Shown here piece by piece: positions 27,944 to 37,031 of a stretch of 64,000 nt of DNA. This DNA comes from Staphylococcus sp. M0911 (GTDB lineage Bacteria; Bacillota; Bacilli; Staphylococcales; Staphylococcaceae), in assembly GCF_003491325.1 (NCBI RefSeq), contig NZ_CP022881.1, positions 248,001 to 312,000 of the forward strand, in the 5' to 3' direction. The notes beneath the pieces are model-generated. The model was not told the origin of the DNA and searched no databases. It worked only from the letters and a program-made list of their open reading frames with translations. The position numbers were made by a program, and so were the translations under genes. The stretch's first letter is position 1, and each line of letters starts with the position of its first letter.

Positions 27944-27981
27944 AATATAAAATAGAGTTGGTATTAGAAAGGAGCGTCCAT

Positions 27982-28728
27982 ATGTTACTAGAAGTCAAAC
28001 ATGTCAAAAAGGTATTTGGAAAGGGTTTAAATAGAACTGAAGCCTTAAGCGATATGAATTTATTAGTTGATACTGGTGAGTTTGTAGCCATTATGGGTGA
28101 ATCAGGATCTGGTAAATCTACATTATTACAACTGATTGCTACATTTGATCAATTAACGGAAGGTACCATTCAATTGAACGGTCAATCCCTAGCGTCATTG
28201 AAACAAAGAGATATTGCTCAATTTCGACGAGAACAACTAGGATTTGTCTTTCAAGAATTTAATATTTTAGAATCAATGACAAATAAAGATAATATTTTAA
28301 TGCCGTTGGTCTTAAGTAATCAATCTGTTCATACGATGCAAGAACGTATAGAGAAAGTGAGTCGACAACTTCATATTAGTGACATCTTAAATCAATTTCC
28401 AAATCAAATTTCTGGTGGACAAAAACAACGCGTTGCTATAGCACGTGCGCTTATTACACACCCTAAACTTTTATTAGCGGACGAACCAACGGGGGCGCTT
28501 GATTCAAAAAGTTCGAAACAGTTAATGCAATTATTTCAACACCTCAATCAACAACAACAAACGATTTTAATGGTTACGCATTCTAATATTGATGCGTCAT
28601 ATGCCAACCGTGTTGTTTTTATTAAAGATGGCCGTTTATATCACGAGATATATCGTGGCGAAGAAAGCCAGATAGCATTTCAAAAGCGAATTGCTGATAG
28701 TTTAGCAATCATAAATGGAAGGGAGTAA
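27982..28728 (+). CDS. ABC transporter ATP-binding protein, BraD/VraD type
   Basis: A 248-residue ATPase starting at ATG 27982 behind AAAGGAG. Walker A is GESGSGKST (about 39-47), the Q-loop is in [12 protein letters not shown], the signature is [15 protein letters not shown], Walker B is [13 protein letters not shown], and the H-loop is in VTHSN. MacB/BceA-like sequence pairs it with a BceB-type permease. With an intact permease it would confer resistance to bacitracin- or nisin-type peptides and act as co-sensor for the kinase. It is followed after 5 bases by the permease gene. Confidence 0.9.
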   Translation: MLLEVKHVKKVFGKGLNRTEALSDMNLLVDTGEFVAIMGESGSGKSTLLQLIATFDQLTEGTIQLNGQSLASLKQRDIAQFRREQLGFVFQEFNILESMTNKDNILMPLVLSNQSVHTMQERIEKVSRQLHISDILNQFPNQISGGQKQRVAIARALITHPKLLLADEPTGALDSKSSKQLMQLFQHLNQQQQTILMVTHSNIDASYANRVVFIKDGRLYHEIYRGEESQIAFQKRIADSLAIINGRE

Positions 28729-28733
28729 ATCAC

Positions 28734-30741
28734 GTGCCCCTAACAATGATTTGGACAATAGTGAAACGTCATTTTGTAACTCAACGGCATATCATTATAC
28801 CTTTTATTTTGTCTTCCAGTACGATATTTGCGATTGAATACATATTATTATCGCTAACTACAAACACATATATTCAACAACATCAACAATTACTAGGTGT
28901 TTTTGCAATAATTGGAAATGTATTTATGTCATTATTAGCTATCATATTTATCATTTATGCGAATCAATTTGTTATAAAACAACAACAAAAGACATATTCA
29001 CTTTATATTATTTTAGGTATGGAAAAAACGTCATCTTAGCATCATGATATTCATAGAATCCTTCGTAAAATATTGTATTATCTCATTATTGAGTATCGTT
29101 GGAGGATATTTATTCGGCGCACTATTATTTATGTTCATTCGTAAGGTAACGACAGGACGGGAAGGGTACCTAAGTGCCTATCCATTTGATTTTAAAGCTA
29201 TGTGGATAACATTGCTATTATTGTCAATTGTCATGATATTTTTATTAATTATTAATATATTTAAAGTCACTATGCAAAATCCAATGCAATTAATGAATAA
29301 GAAGGCATATCGTGATTATCGATTTCAAAATGTATTCAATTATAGTTTATTAATGATCGGTGTTTTATGTGTTGGCAATGGTTATCGTATAGCCTTGCAA
29401 AATAATACGCCAATAGAGTCGATTTTGGCATTATTTGCTGCTATCTTTTTTGTGTTTATAGGTACCTATTTATTATTTATTTCATTAAGTGTTTTACTCA
29501 TTGAAAGGTTACAAAAGTTGCCTAAGTTTTACTATCGACCTAAACGATTCTTTTTGATATCAGGATTAAGGGCACGTATGAAATCGAACGCAGTAGGGTT
29601 AGCAAGTATCGCGATTTTATGCACGTTTTTGATTGTTACTTTAGGGATGACCGTCACAACATACAGAAGTATGGGTGAGAATGTTCGTAATATGTGGAAA
29701 AATCAATACCTTACCAGTGTTGAAGGTGATTTTCATCATGATGAAAAGGTAGCTCAAAAGGTTAAAGCAGTAACCAAAGATATTAAACAAAATGTACATT
29801 CAGATACACCGAAAATCTATACTCAATCCATGTTTAATGTGCTTTTAGATAAGCATTCGGATTATCGGCGTTTACTCAAACCAAGTAACACACCAAACAA
29901 GTTCAATATTGATCCTTGGAGTACTAAAAATGTATTTATTACGATTATGACATTGAATGATTATAACCAATTTAATCGCCCGCTACATTTAAAATCAAAT
30001 GAAATCGGTGTGAACACGAGCATGCAAATGCTGGATTTGAATGACAAATTAGTACTAAGAGGAAGATCCTTTAATATTAAACCAGTTGAAGAAACCAATG
30101 TGAATTCTATAAGATTTAGTGAAAACATTAATTTAATCGTTAAAAATGACAAAGAACGCGATCAAATCATCCAATATTATACTAAAACATCATCCAAAGC
30201 TGACGATCAAGTGACTCACACGATGGTTGAATTTAATGCGTATGATTTAAAAGGGAAAGACACACCGGATATTCATAAAATTGAACAAAAATATCATATT
30301 AATATCACTAGCTATGAATCATTTCGTAAAATGTTTTATAACTTCAATGGTGGCTTAATATTTGTTGGAAGTTTAGTTTCTTTCATTTTATTGATTGGTA
30401 TATTCTTAATGATTTACTATAAGCAAGTATCAGAAGCACAAGAAGATGTTGATCATTATGTCACAATGGCACATCTAGGATTAGATAATGATGATATCAA
30501 ACAAATATTAGATCAACAGTTAATTTGGTTATTCAGCGTTCCGTTCATTGTAGGTATACTCCATACAGTGGTTGCCTCAAAAATAATATATAATGTACTC
30601 GGATTATTTGGAGAAGTTAGTAGAGGTATATTTATAATTAGTTTTTTAAGTGTGGTAGTTATAGTAAGTGTACTTTACCTATTTATGTATAAAATGACTT
30701 CCTATTTATACTTAAATTATGTAAATCAATTAAAAAAATAA
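28734..30741 (+). pseudogene. BceB/BraE/VraE-type ABC permease, split by a one-base poly-A frameshift
   Basis: The GTG start at 28734 follows GGGAG. The first frame has three helices and reads YSLYIILGMEKTSS before stopping at 29037-29039. The second frame (from about 29044, MIFIESFVKYCII) carries the remaining helices and the large extracellular domain (about 210 residues, NMWKNQYLTSVEGDF to FNGGLIFVG), typical of bacitracin-type permeases. Deleting one A from the A6 run at 29023-29028 fuses them as GMEKRHLSIMIFIES, a single 668-residue protein, the expected length. Apart from this base the gene looks intact, with no other stop, which suggests a recent lesion, reversible slippage or a sequence error. 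Confidence 0.82.
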
Positions 30742-30863
30742 AACTTATAAACTACTGGTATAATAGGAAAAATAAAACTATTAGCGATTTAATTTTATAA
30801 TTTAAGCATACATGGTATTTCAATTGGGTAATGATAAAGAAACAAAGAAAGAGGTGTAATTTA

Positions 30864-32174
30864 ATGAAAAGGACAATTGAACGGATCCTTGCTTGGTTAG
30901 GGATCATTACTCAATTATTTATATTATTAGGTTTAGGCATTGGTACCATGTTTGGTGGTACAAGCGAAGTGCAAAAAGAAATTAAACGACAGGCTAGAGA
31001 ACAGGCGGCTTCAAATCCAGCCGTGGACTCATCGTCACATATGTCTGAGTTATTACCATCAATACTTAAAGTTGGACTTATTTATGGTTTAGTTATTTTA
31101 GTGATTGCACTTATTGCGACATTACTAATTAAGAAAAAAGCGAAATTAGCAGGTGTTTTACTCATCATTGCTGCTGTACTTTCATTAGTAATAAACTGGA
31201 TTGCTGCTTTATTCTGGATTATTGCAGGTATTATGTTATTAGTTAGAAAAAATAAAGATAATCATGATATCAAGGATAAAGACAGTGCCCACAACAAACA
31301 TTCAAAGGATAAGCATCATGATAAAGCAGACCATTTAAATGATGACAATCGTAAACATCATCACGATGTAGAAGATAGACATGATCGTGATGTAGAAGGA
31401 AGAGACGCACGTAACGGATTCGATGCAGATCGCAGAGATGACAATCGTCGTGATACAGACCATCATGATGTAGACCGTCGTGATGCTAATCATCAAGACA
31501 CAGATCGTCGATTCGAAGATACAGAAAGAAGACATGATCGTGATGTAGAAAGAAGAGACGCACGTAACGGATTCGATGCAGATCGCAGAGATGACAACCG
31601 TCACGGAGCAGACCATCATGATGTAGACCGTCGTGATGCTAATCATCAAGACACAGATCGTCGATTCGAAGATACAGAAAGAAGACATGATGATCGTAAC
31701 GTAGAAGGAAGAGACGCACGTAACGGATTCGATGCAGATCGCAGAGATGACAACCGTCACGGAGCAGACCATCATGATGTAGACCGTCGTGATGCTAATC
31801 ATCAAGACACAGATCGTCGATTCGAAGATACAGAAAGAAGACATGATGATCGTAACGTAGAAGGAAGAGACGCACGTAACGGATTCGATGCAGACCGCAG
31901 AGATGACAATCGTCGTGATACAGACCACCATGATGTAGACCGTCGTGATGCCAATTATCAAGACACAGATCGTCGATTCGAAGATACAGAAAGAAGACAC
32001 GATGATCGTAACGTAGAAGGAAGAGACGCACGCAACGGATTCGATGCAGATCGCAGAGATGACAATCGTCGTGATACAGACCATTCTCAAGACCATTTTG
32101 AAAATGAAACACATAATAAAGATAACTTCGTTGATAAAGTAACACGTCGCTTCAAGAATGATGATAAGAAATAA
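30864..32174 (+). CDS. DUF4064-like membrane protein with a mixed-charge tandem-repeat tail
   Basis: I start at ATG 30864 (RBS AGAGGTG). The N-terminal about 135 residues form a DUF4064-like domain: helix 1 (ILAWLGIITQLFILLGLGIG), a short extracellular loop, then three closely spaced helices ending ALFWIIAGIMLLVRKNK. The rest is extremely charged (R, D, H, N, E). It contains four complete tandem units of 51-52 residues built from GRDARNGFDADRRDDNR, HHDVDRRDANHQDTDRRF and EDTERRHDDRNVE, plus a partial fifth. By the positive-inside rule the tail should be cytoplasmic. The repeats are nearly identical at DNA level. Role unknown. Confidence 0.8.
   Translation: MKRTIERILAWLGIITQLFILLGLGIGTMFGGTSEVQKEIKRQAREQAASNPAVDSSSHMSELLPSILKVGLIYGLVILVIALIATLLIKKKAKLAGVLLIIAAVLSLVINWIAALFWIIAGIMLLVRKNKDNHDIKDKDSAHNKHSKDKHHDKADHLNDDNRKHHHDVEDRHDRDVEGRDARNGFDADRRDDNRRDTDHHDVDRRDANHQDTDRRFEDTERRHDRDVERRDARNGFDADRRDDNRHGADHHDVDRRDANHQDTDRRFEDTERRHDDRNVEGRDARNGFDADRRDDNRHGADHHDVDRRDANHQDTDRRFEDTERRHDDRNVEGRDARNGFDADRRDDNRRDTDHHDVDRRDANYQDTDRRFEDTERRHDDRNVEGRDARNGFDADRRDDNRRDTDHSQDHFENETHNKDNFVDKVTRRFKNDDKK
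31384..32078 (+). repeat. Tandem coding repeats of 153/156 bp
   Basis: The unit anchor GACGCACG recurs at 31404, 31557, 31713, 31869 and 32025, giving periods of 153, 156, 156 and 156 bp. All periods are multiples of three, so copy-number change would keep the frame. Units differ at only a few bases, which implies recent duplication or gene conversion. Confidence 0.93.
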
Positions 32175-32200
32175 CTATAAGTAGTAGATTTTATGCTTTA

Positions 32201-32242
32201 CCTTGAAGGGAACATTTCATTGTTCCTTTCAAGGTTTTTTAT
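32201..32242 (+). terminator. Rho-independent terminator after the repeat protein
   Basis: CCTTGAAGGGAACA pairs with TGTTCCTTTCAAGG (one wobble), followed by T6. Confidence 0.88.
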
Positions 32243-32387
32243 TTGAGGAACAATTTCTATATGCGCAACTAATTATTTTAAAAAAGTAATTGTGAATACA
32301 TGTTATTTGTCAAATGTAATCAATATCGTTATTATGAATTGATATTGACTTTTTTCATTGAAAAGGTTTGAAATTTCTCTATAAGTC

Positions 32388-32413
32388 TATAATATAATTT
32401 GCGTGCAAATTAT
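32388..32413 (+). promoter_or_regulatory. Promoter -10 with an inverted repeat at the likely transcription start
   Basis: TATAAT at 32388-32393 is directly followed by ATAATTTGC-GT-GCAAATTAT (32394-32413), perfect 9-bp arms around 2 bases, about 105 bases before the paired membrane genes. The nearest -35 (TTGAAA, 32368) is spaced short. The position suits a repressor site. The rest of the 343-base gap holds a terminator and AT-rich sequence. Confidence 0.45.
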
Positions 32414-32517
32414 TTTAAAAATTTCAAAGATAGATAACATGATTTTAATCATTGTAAAAAAGAGATGATTATATTGTTTTTTTGAATCATATATTTTAAA
32501 GAAAGGAGGATTCATCG

Positions 32518-33702
32518 ATGTATACAGTAGGGTTGGTACCATCGCCTGGTGTTGCGCATGAGCATGTGACGAAGATTATTCCCAAAATCAAACAATTGCT
32601 GACAGAAAGGATTAATGATGATAGTCAGTGGAACTTTGATGTTCAAGAGGATTTAATTATCGGTTCAGCAGAAGATGTACACGAGAGCGTTGATAAAGCA
32701 GAACAAATTAAAAATGAAAAACATTGGGATTTCGCAATATGTGTTACGGACCTTCCTAGTATTTCTGGAAAAAAGGTAGTCGTTAGTGATTTCAATAACG
32801 AAAAGCAAGTCGCAATGTTATCATTACCTTCATTGGGTGCGATTGATTTAAAAAGAAAGTTGATTAGTAGTATTACTACGATGATTGAGCAACTTTATTA
32901 TAATGAACCATTATCAAAGACGAGCACCCATCCATTCATTCATTTAAAATCGGTAGAACCCGAAGAAGACGAATCTCCCAAGAGGCGATATATTAATACA
33001 TTAATGATTATAAGTTGGATTCAGTTAATTTGTGGTTTGACGCGTGCTAATAAACCATGGAAAAATATTTTTAATTTCAAAAAAATTATTTCAGTTGCCT
33101 TTGCTACAGGGACATATGTGTCTATTTTTTCTATGCCGTGGGAGCTTAGTGTGATTTACTCACCTATCAGATTTATTGTATTAATGATTATTTCTATTGT
33201 AGGTATGGCATGTTGGCTGCTATATGCGCATAAATTGATTGAAAGAAAAACAGCCAAATCGCAAAGAACGTATAGATGGATATACAATGCCACAACGATG
33301 TTGACACTGATTGTGATTACGCTAATCAATTATTTCATATTGTATTTATTATTAATTATAAGTATCACATTATTTGTACCAGTGAGTTTATTTAATAGTT
33401 GGACTAGTGCACAAGCAGAATTTACTTTTATGAATTATGTTAAATTAATTTGGTTTGTATCATCACTAGGCTTATTAGCTGGAGCAATGGGATCTACAGT
33501 AGAAGATGAAGAGAAAATAAGAAAGATTACGTATTCATACCGTCAATACCATCGTTATAAGGAAGCACAAGAAGAAAAAGAAGAGCAAGAACAACAACAT
33601 GATCCATCACAACAAGAGGTTGAAAGACAGTCTACTAGTGATGATAGTGATGACGATGTATATGAAGAAAAGAAACAAGACCATAGAGAGGAGGGTCATT
33701 AA
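32518..33702 (+). CDS. Conserved membrane protein of unknown function, first of a coupled paralogous pair
   Basis: A 394-residue protein. Residues 1-125 form a soluble alpha/beta domain (GLVPSPGV start; WDFAICVTDLPSISGKKVVV), without a signal peptide and so cytoplasmic. Residues about 160-330 contain about four hydrophobic helices (SVAFATGTYVSIFSM; LIVITLINYFILYLLLIISI; GLLAGAMGS). The last about 60 residues are a highly acidic E/Q/D tail. Every block matches the next gene. The stop overlaps the next start (TAATG), so translation is coupled. I do not recognise a named family. RBS AAAGGAGG is strong. Confidence 0.82.
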   Translation: MYTVGLVPSPGVAHEHVTKIIPKIKQLLTERINDDSQWNFDVQEDLIIGSAEDVHESVDKAEQIKNEKHWDFAICVTDLPSISGKKVVVSDFNNEKQVAMLSLPSLGAIDLKRKLISSITTMIEQLYYNEPLSKTSTHPFIHLKSVEPEEDESPKRRYINTLMIISWIQLICGLTRANKPWKNIFNFKKIISVAFATGTYVSIFSMPWELSVIYSPIRFIVLMIISIVGMACWLLYAHKLIERKTAKSQRTYRWIYNATTMLTLIVITLINYFILYLLLIISITLFVPVSLFNSWTSAQAEFTFMNYVKLIWFVSSLGLLAGAMGSTVEDEEKIRKITYSYRQYHRYKEAQEEKEEQEQQHDPSQQEVERQSTSDDSDDDVYEEKKQDHREEGH

Positions 33703-34817
33703 TGTCTGAAAGAAAGGTCATTGGTTTAGTTGTAGCACCTGGTGTTACTGAAAAACTAGCAGAGAATTTAATGGAAGATATACCTGACATTTTATCAGAA
33801 CAACACAATAATCAAATTGAATGGGAAATTGATTTAGTTGTTGACCCTCTAACCGGCTATGCGGAAAGAGTAGAAGAAATATTTAAAAAGGTACAAGCGT
33901 ATCATGATGAACGAGAATGGGATTACGTATTAGCTATTACAGACTTACCGATATTTCACCACAGACGCGTCATGGCACTGGACATTAATATGAGAAACGG
34001 TGCAGCTATCTTCTCATATCCTGCGTTTGGTTGGAGACCAGTTAAAAAAAGATTTAAAAACGCGATTGTTACAATCATTAATGAAGTCCATCATGCAGAG
34101 CAAGACCACCGTAATTATGATGATAATGATTATATCGAACAAAGTGTTAAACAACAGTTTCCACTTTCTAAAATAGACAAGACACAAGTGTATTTAGATG
34201 ACACAGATTCAAAACATATACGATACTTATCTAGTTCTAGATCAAGAGGCATGTTTAGATTAGTCAGTGGGATGACATTTGCCAATAATCCGTTAAATAT
34301 GATGGCGAGTTTAAGTAACATTGTTGCCATTGCTTTTACTACTGGTGCGTTTGGTTTAATATTTACAACAATGTGGCAAATGGCTAATAATTTCTCAATG
34401 TGGCGATTATTTGGGATTTCTATTATTGCGATACTAGGTATGTTGCTATGGGTTATGATGTCACATGACCTATGGGAATCCACAAAGCAGAGTAGTAATA
34501 AAAGAATTACACTTTTATATAATTTAACTACAGTGATGACACTCTTGATTGCAGTTATCATTTATTATATTATCCTGTACTTAATGTTTTTATTTGCAGA
34601 ATTAGTTCTTTTACCAGCCGATTTCTTAGGCCAACAAATTAGTCTTAAAGGACCAGCTGGCCCTGACTTATATCTAAGTATTCCATGGTTTGCAGCTTCA
34701 ATATCAACTGTAGCAGGTGCCATTGGTGCAGGTTTACTTGACGAAGAACTAATCAAAGAAAGTACGTATGGATATCGACAACGAATTCGATATGAAGATA
34801 CACATAAAAAGCAATAA
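33702..34817 (+). CDS. Conserved membrane protein of unknown function, second of the paralogous pair
   Basis: A 371-residue paralogue of the upstream protein with the same plan: cytoplasmic alpha/beta domain (GLVVAPGV; WDYVLAITDLPIFHHRRVMA), a linker, then four helices. Shared motifs are (R/Q)L(V/I)xGxTxAN(N/K)P, AF(T/A)TGxxxxIF, YNxTTxxTL and AGAxGxxxxDEExIxxxTYxYRQ. Unlike its partner it has no acidic tail. It starts one base inside the previous stop, behind AGGAGGG. A terminator follows directly, so the pair forms a two-gene operon. Conservation of TDLP in both N-domains suggests a ligand or active site, but no function is known to me. Confidence 0.82.
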   Translation: MSERKVIGLVVAPGVTEKLAENLMEDIPDILSEQHNNQIEWEIDLVVDPLTGYAERVEEIFKKVQAYHDEREWDYVLAITDLPIFHHRRVMALDINMRNGAAIFSYPAFGWRPVKKRFKNAIVTIINEVHHAEQDHRNYDDNDYIEQSVKQQFPLSKIDKTQVYLDDTDSKHIRYLSSSRSRGMFRLVSGMTFANNPLNMMASLSNIVAIAFTTGAFGLIFTTMWQMANNFSMWRLFGISIIAILGMLLWVMMSHDLWESTKQSSNKRITLLYNLTTVMTLLIAVIIYYIILYLMFLFAELVLLPADFLGQQISLKGPAGPDLYLSIPWFAASISTVAGAIGAGLLDEELIKESTYGYRQRIRYEDTHKKQ

Positions 34818-34819
34818 TA

Positions 34820-34860
34820 TATAACCTGGGACGTTTGGTATGTCTCAGGTTATTTTTTAT
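34820..34860 (+). terminator. Rho-independent terminator after the paired membrane genes
   Basis: ATAACCTGGGAC pairs with GTCTCAGGTTAT (one mismatch), followed by T6. Confidence 0.85.
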
Positions 34861-35060
34861 AGAATAGATTTATTTAGAAAACCTTACCTTACTATTTCAC
34901 AACCTTCACCTAATTATTTCCTTAAATATTAAAATATTAAATTTTAAAAATTGTATTGAAAAGATAGTCTTTTTAGAAAAAGTAATTTAAAATATTGGTT
35001 AACAATATTTTTTAGAATCTAAAAATGTGCAAACATTCATTATGAAGGGAATGGTGGGAA

Positions 35061-35837
35061 ATGAAATATTGTCCTAACTGTGGCAATGAAGTAAAACCTG
35101 GACAAGCATTTTGTAACAAATGTGGTAACACATTAAAAAAAGAAAACAAACAAGCGGAAACGTCATCACAAGGGAAACAAGCGACTCAATCCAAGCAAAC
35201 ATATCCAGATCGTAACAAATATACTCCTCAACAAAAGAACAAAAATAAGAAGCCAATTTGGATTATAATACTCTCAATTATCTTTATTTTATTAATTGGT
35301 GCATTACTTTATGGTGCTTACTACTATTACAATAATGTAATTAAAGACAATGATAGTGATAACCAAACTACTGAAACACAAAATAAATCTAAAGATGGTA
35401 GTCAGTCCAAAGAGTCATCCTCTAGTGAGTCTAATTCATCAGAGAAAGCACCAACAATCGATGTATTTAGTAATAACTTTGATCAAGGCTATATGAAATC
35501 TGCATCGACTGAAGGCTATAAAGGTATTTATAAGGATATGACTAGAAAAGAAGTAGAAGCTAAATTTGGTAAATCATCAGGCAAAGTTGACGGTGGTCAA
35601 ACATATTATGAAAAATATGGTGATTTAGCGGTGCTGTATTCTGGAGATAAAGTAGATCGTGTAGGTGTTGCACCTTCTAATGTTACTGAAGATGAATTTT
35701 TAGAACATTACTATGAACCTGATGATCGAAAAAGTGATGAGTTAATTTATGATAGTAACAAAGATAATGACTTCTCAGTTATAGCTCACAGTAAAAAAGG
35801 TAAGATTACGTTAATTGAAAATATAGATCAATTATAA
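35061..35837 (+). CDS. Zinc-ribbon membrane protein
   Basis: A 258-residue protein. An N-terminal zinc ribbon has two CxxC pairs (CPNCGNEVKPGQAFCNKC), followed by a basic K/Q linker and one transmembrane helix (about 72-95, PIWIIILSIIFILLIGALLY). After an S/K/E-rich linker, a C-terminal domain of about 110 residues (YKGIYKDMTRKEVEAKFGKS) lies outside. The arrangement resembles staphylococcal TcaA-like zinc-ribbon proteins but is much shorter. The C-terminal domain, with MTRKEVEAKFG, resembles SmpA/OmlA-like folds. Single gene with its own terminator. Function unknown; envelope stress is a guess. Confidence 0.78.
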   Translation: MKYCPNCGNEVKPGQAFCNKCGNTLKKENKQAETSSQGKQATQSKQTYPDRNKYTPQQKNKNKKPIWIIILSIIFILLIGALLYGAYYYYNNVIKDNDSDNQTTETQNKSKDGSQSKESSSSESNSSEKAPTIDVFSNNFDQGYMKSASTEGYKGIYKDMTRKEVEAKFGKSSGKVDGGQTYYEKYGDLAVLYSGDKVDRVGVAPSNVTEDEFLEHYYEPDDRKSDELIYDSNKDNDFSVIAHSKKGKITLIENIDQL

Positions 35838-35845
35838 AGAGAGGA

Positions 35846-35876
35846 AACGATCAGTTAATACTGGTCGTTTTTTTAT
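35846..35876 (+). terminator. Rho-independent terminator
   Basis: AACGATCAG/CTGGTCGTT stem with one wobble, followed by T7. Confidence 0.82.
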
Positions 35877-35954
35877 TTAAAACATTAATTTTCTGATAAC
35901 TATTAAAAAATGGGTTGACTTTAATTTTAAAAATAGTTAAAGTATTAACATATT

Positions 35955-35970
35955 ATTCTGACAATTCAGA
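35955..35970 (+). promoter_or_regulatory. Candidate sulfur-regulator element before cysH
   Basis: ATTCTGACAATTCAGA contains inverted TCTGA/TCAGA and shares the core ATTCYGAYAA with an element upstream of cysJ at 36783. A cysteine-metabolism repressor such as CymR is the natural candidate. Inference. Confidence 0.35.
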
Positions 35971-36017
35971 TATGTTTTAATGAGGATGAAATAAAAATCG
36001 ATCGGGGGATGATAGAG

Positions 36018-36749
36018 ATGTCAGTCAAAGCGATGACATACGATAATTTTACAGGCGATCCTTTTATAAACTCCCTCAACACTGATAACGACACTAGGGG
36101 CGCATATCAAATATTAAAATGGGCGTATGATCAATATGAAGATGAATTAGTTTATTCATGTAGTTTTGGTGCAGAAAGTATGGTATTGATTGATTTAATC
36201 CATCAAATCAAACCGAATGCAAAAATTGTCTTTTTGGATACTGACCTACATTTTCAAGAAACATATAACTTAATTGATGAAGTAAAAGCAACATATCCTG
36301 AATTACGCATCGAAATGAAGAAACCTGATTTAACATTGGAAGAACAAGCTAACCGATATAACCCTGCGTTATGGAAAAATAATCCTAACCAATGTTGTTA
36401 TATCAGAAAGATTAAACCACTTGAAGAGGTCTTATCTGGGGCTAAGGCTTGGGTATCAGGGCTGAGACGTGCACAATCTCCGACGAGAGCACATACTAAT
36501 TTTATTAATAAAGATGAACGGTTTCATTCAATCAAAGTTTGTCCGCTTATATACTGGTCTGAAGACGATGTTTGGCAATATATTAAACAACATCAATTAC
36601 CTTATAATGAATTGCATGACCATCATTATCCAAGTATTGGTTGTATTCCATGTACGTCACCAGTATTAGACTCTGAAGATTCTCGAGCAGGACGTTGGTC
36701 AAATTTTGATAAAACTGAATGCGGATTACATGTTCCTGACAAACCTTAA
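36018..36749 (+). CDS. cysH: Adenylylsulfate/phosphoadenylylsulfate reductase with [4Fe-4S] motif
   Basis: A 243-residue enzyme reducing activated sulfate (APS, possibly PAPS) to sulfite using thioredoxin. The start at 36018 is chosen because GGGGGA is too close to the ATG at 36009. Motifs: nucleotide loop YSCSFGAES, FLDTDLHFQETY, cluster cysteines C126-C127 (NQCCYIRK) and C209/C212 (IGCIPC), and catalytic C235 in ECGLH. The CC...CxxC pattern marks the iron-sulfur APS reductase type, as in Bacillus subtilis CysH, and not the cluster-free E. coli PAPS type. It is first in the sulfate cluster but separated from cysJ by 282 bases. Confidence 0.92.
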   Translation: MSVKAMTYDNFTGDPFINSLNTDNDTRGAYQILKWAYDQYEDELVYSCSFGAESMVLIDLIHQIKPNAKIVFLDTDLHFQETYNLIDEVKATYPELRIEMKKPDLTLEEQANRYNPALWKNNPNQCCYIRKIKPLEEVLSGAKAWVSGLRRAQSPTRAHTNFINKDERFHSIKVCPLIYWSEDDVWQYIKQHQLPYNELHDHHYPSIGCIPCTSPVLDSEDSRAGRWSNFDKTECGLHVPDKP

Positions 36750-36782
36750 ATAAGGTTAAAAATTTTATATACAAAACCTAGT

Positions 36783-36797
36783 ATTCCGATAAGAATT
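36783..36797 (+). promoter_or_regulatory. Second copy of the ATTCYGAYAA element, before cysJ
   Basis: ATTCCGATAAGAATT contains ATTC...GAAT symmetry and matches the element at 35955. It precedes a leader of about 235 bases ahead of cysJ, implying a separate, coregulated promoter. Confidence 0.35.
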
Positions 36798-36867
36798 TTG
36801 CAAAATGTAATAGCATTATATTTCGTTTACTCATTTAACAGTTTGCTACATAATTAAATTAATCGAA

Positions 36868-36993
36868 TCTGGGAGCTAGGTCATGAATGGAACGTAAAGG
36901 AAAATAAATAACGCAGAGTTAACTATGACTGGATTGAACAAGTATGATGTTGAGGTCAAAATATAGGATAGATTGCAACATACGATACCCAGA
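36868..36993 (+). promoter_or_regulatory. Possible structured 5' leader of the cysJI operon
   Basis: TCTGGG (36868) and CCCAGA (36988) are complementary and enclose about 115 bases with a nested ATGTTG/CAACAT pairing. I recognise no known riboswitch or T-box core here. The 282-base cysH-cysJ gap holds no credible gene. Confidence 0.25.
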
Positions 36994-37031
36994 CTTTCAA
37001 ATTTAGGATTGAAGACAAGAGGTGGAAAATA

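Noticed and set aside
31384..32078. CRISPR-like regular repeats
   Set aside because: The 153/156-bp units are in-frame protein-coding repeats with no short repeat-spacer pattern and no cas genes.
31335..32114. 259-codon open frame on the minus strand
   Set aside because: It is an antisense shadow of the mixed-charge coding repeats; the residue pattern is repetitive and there is no RBS.
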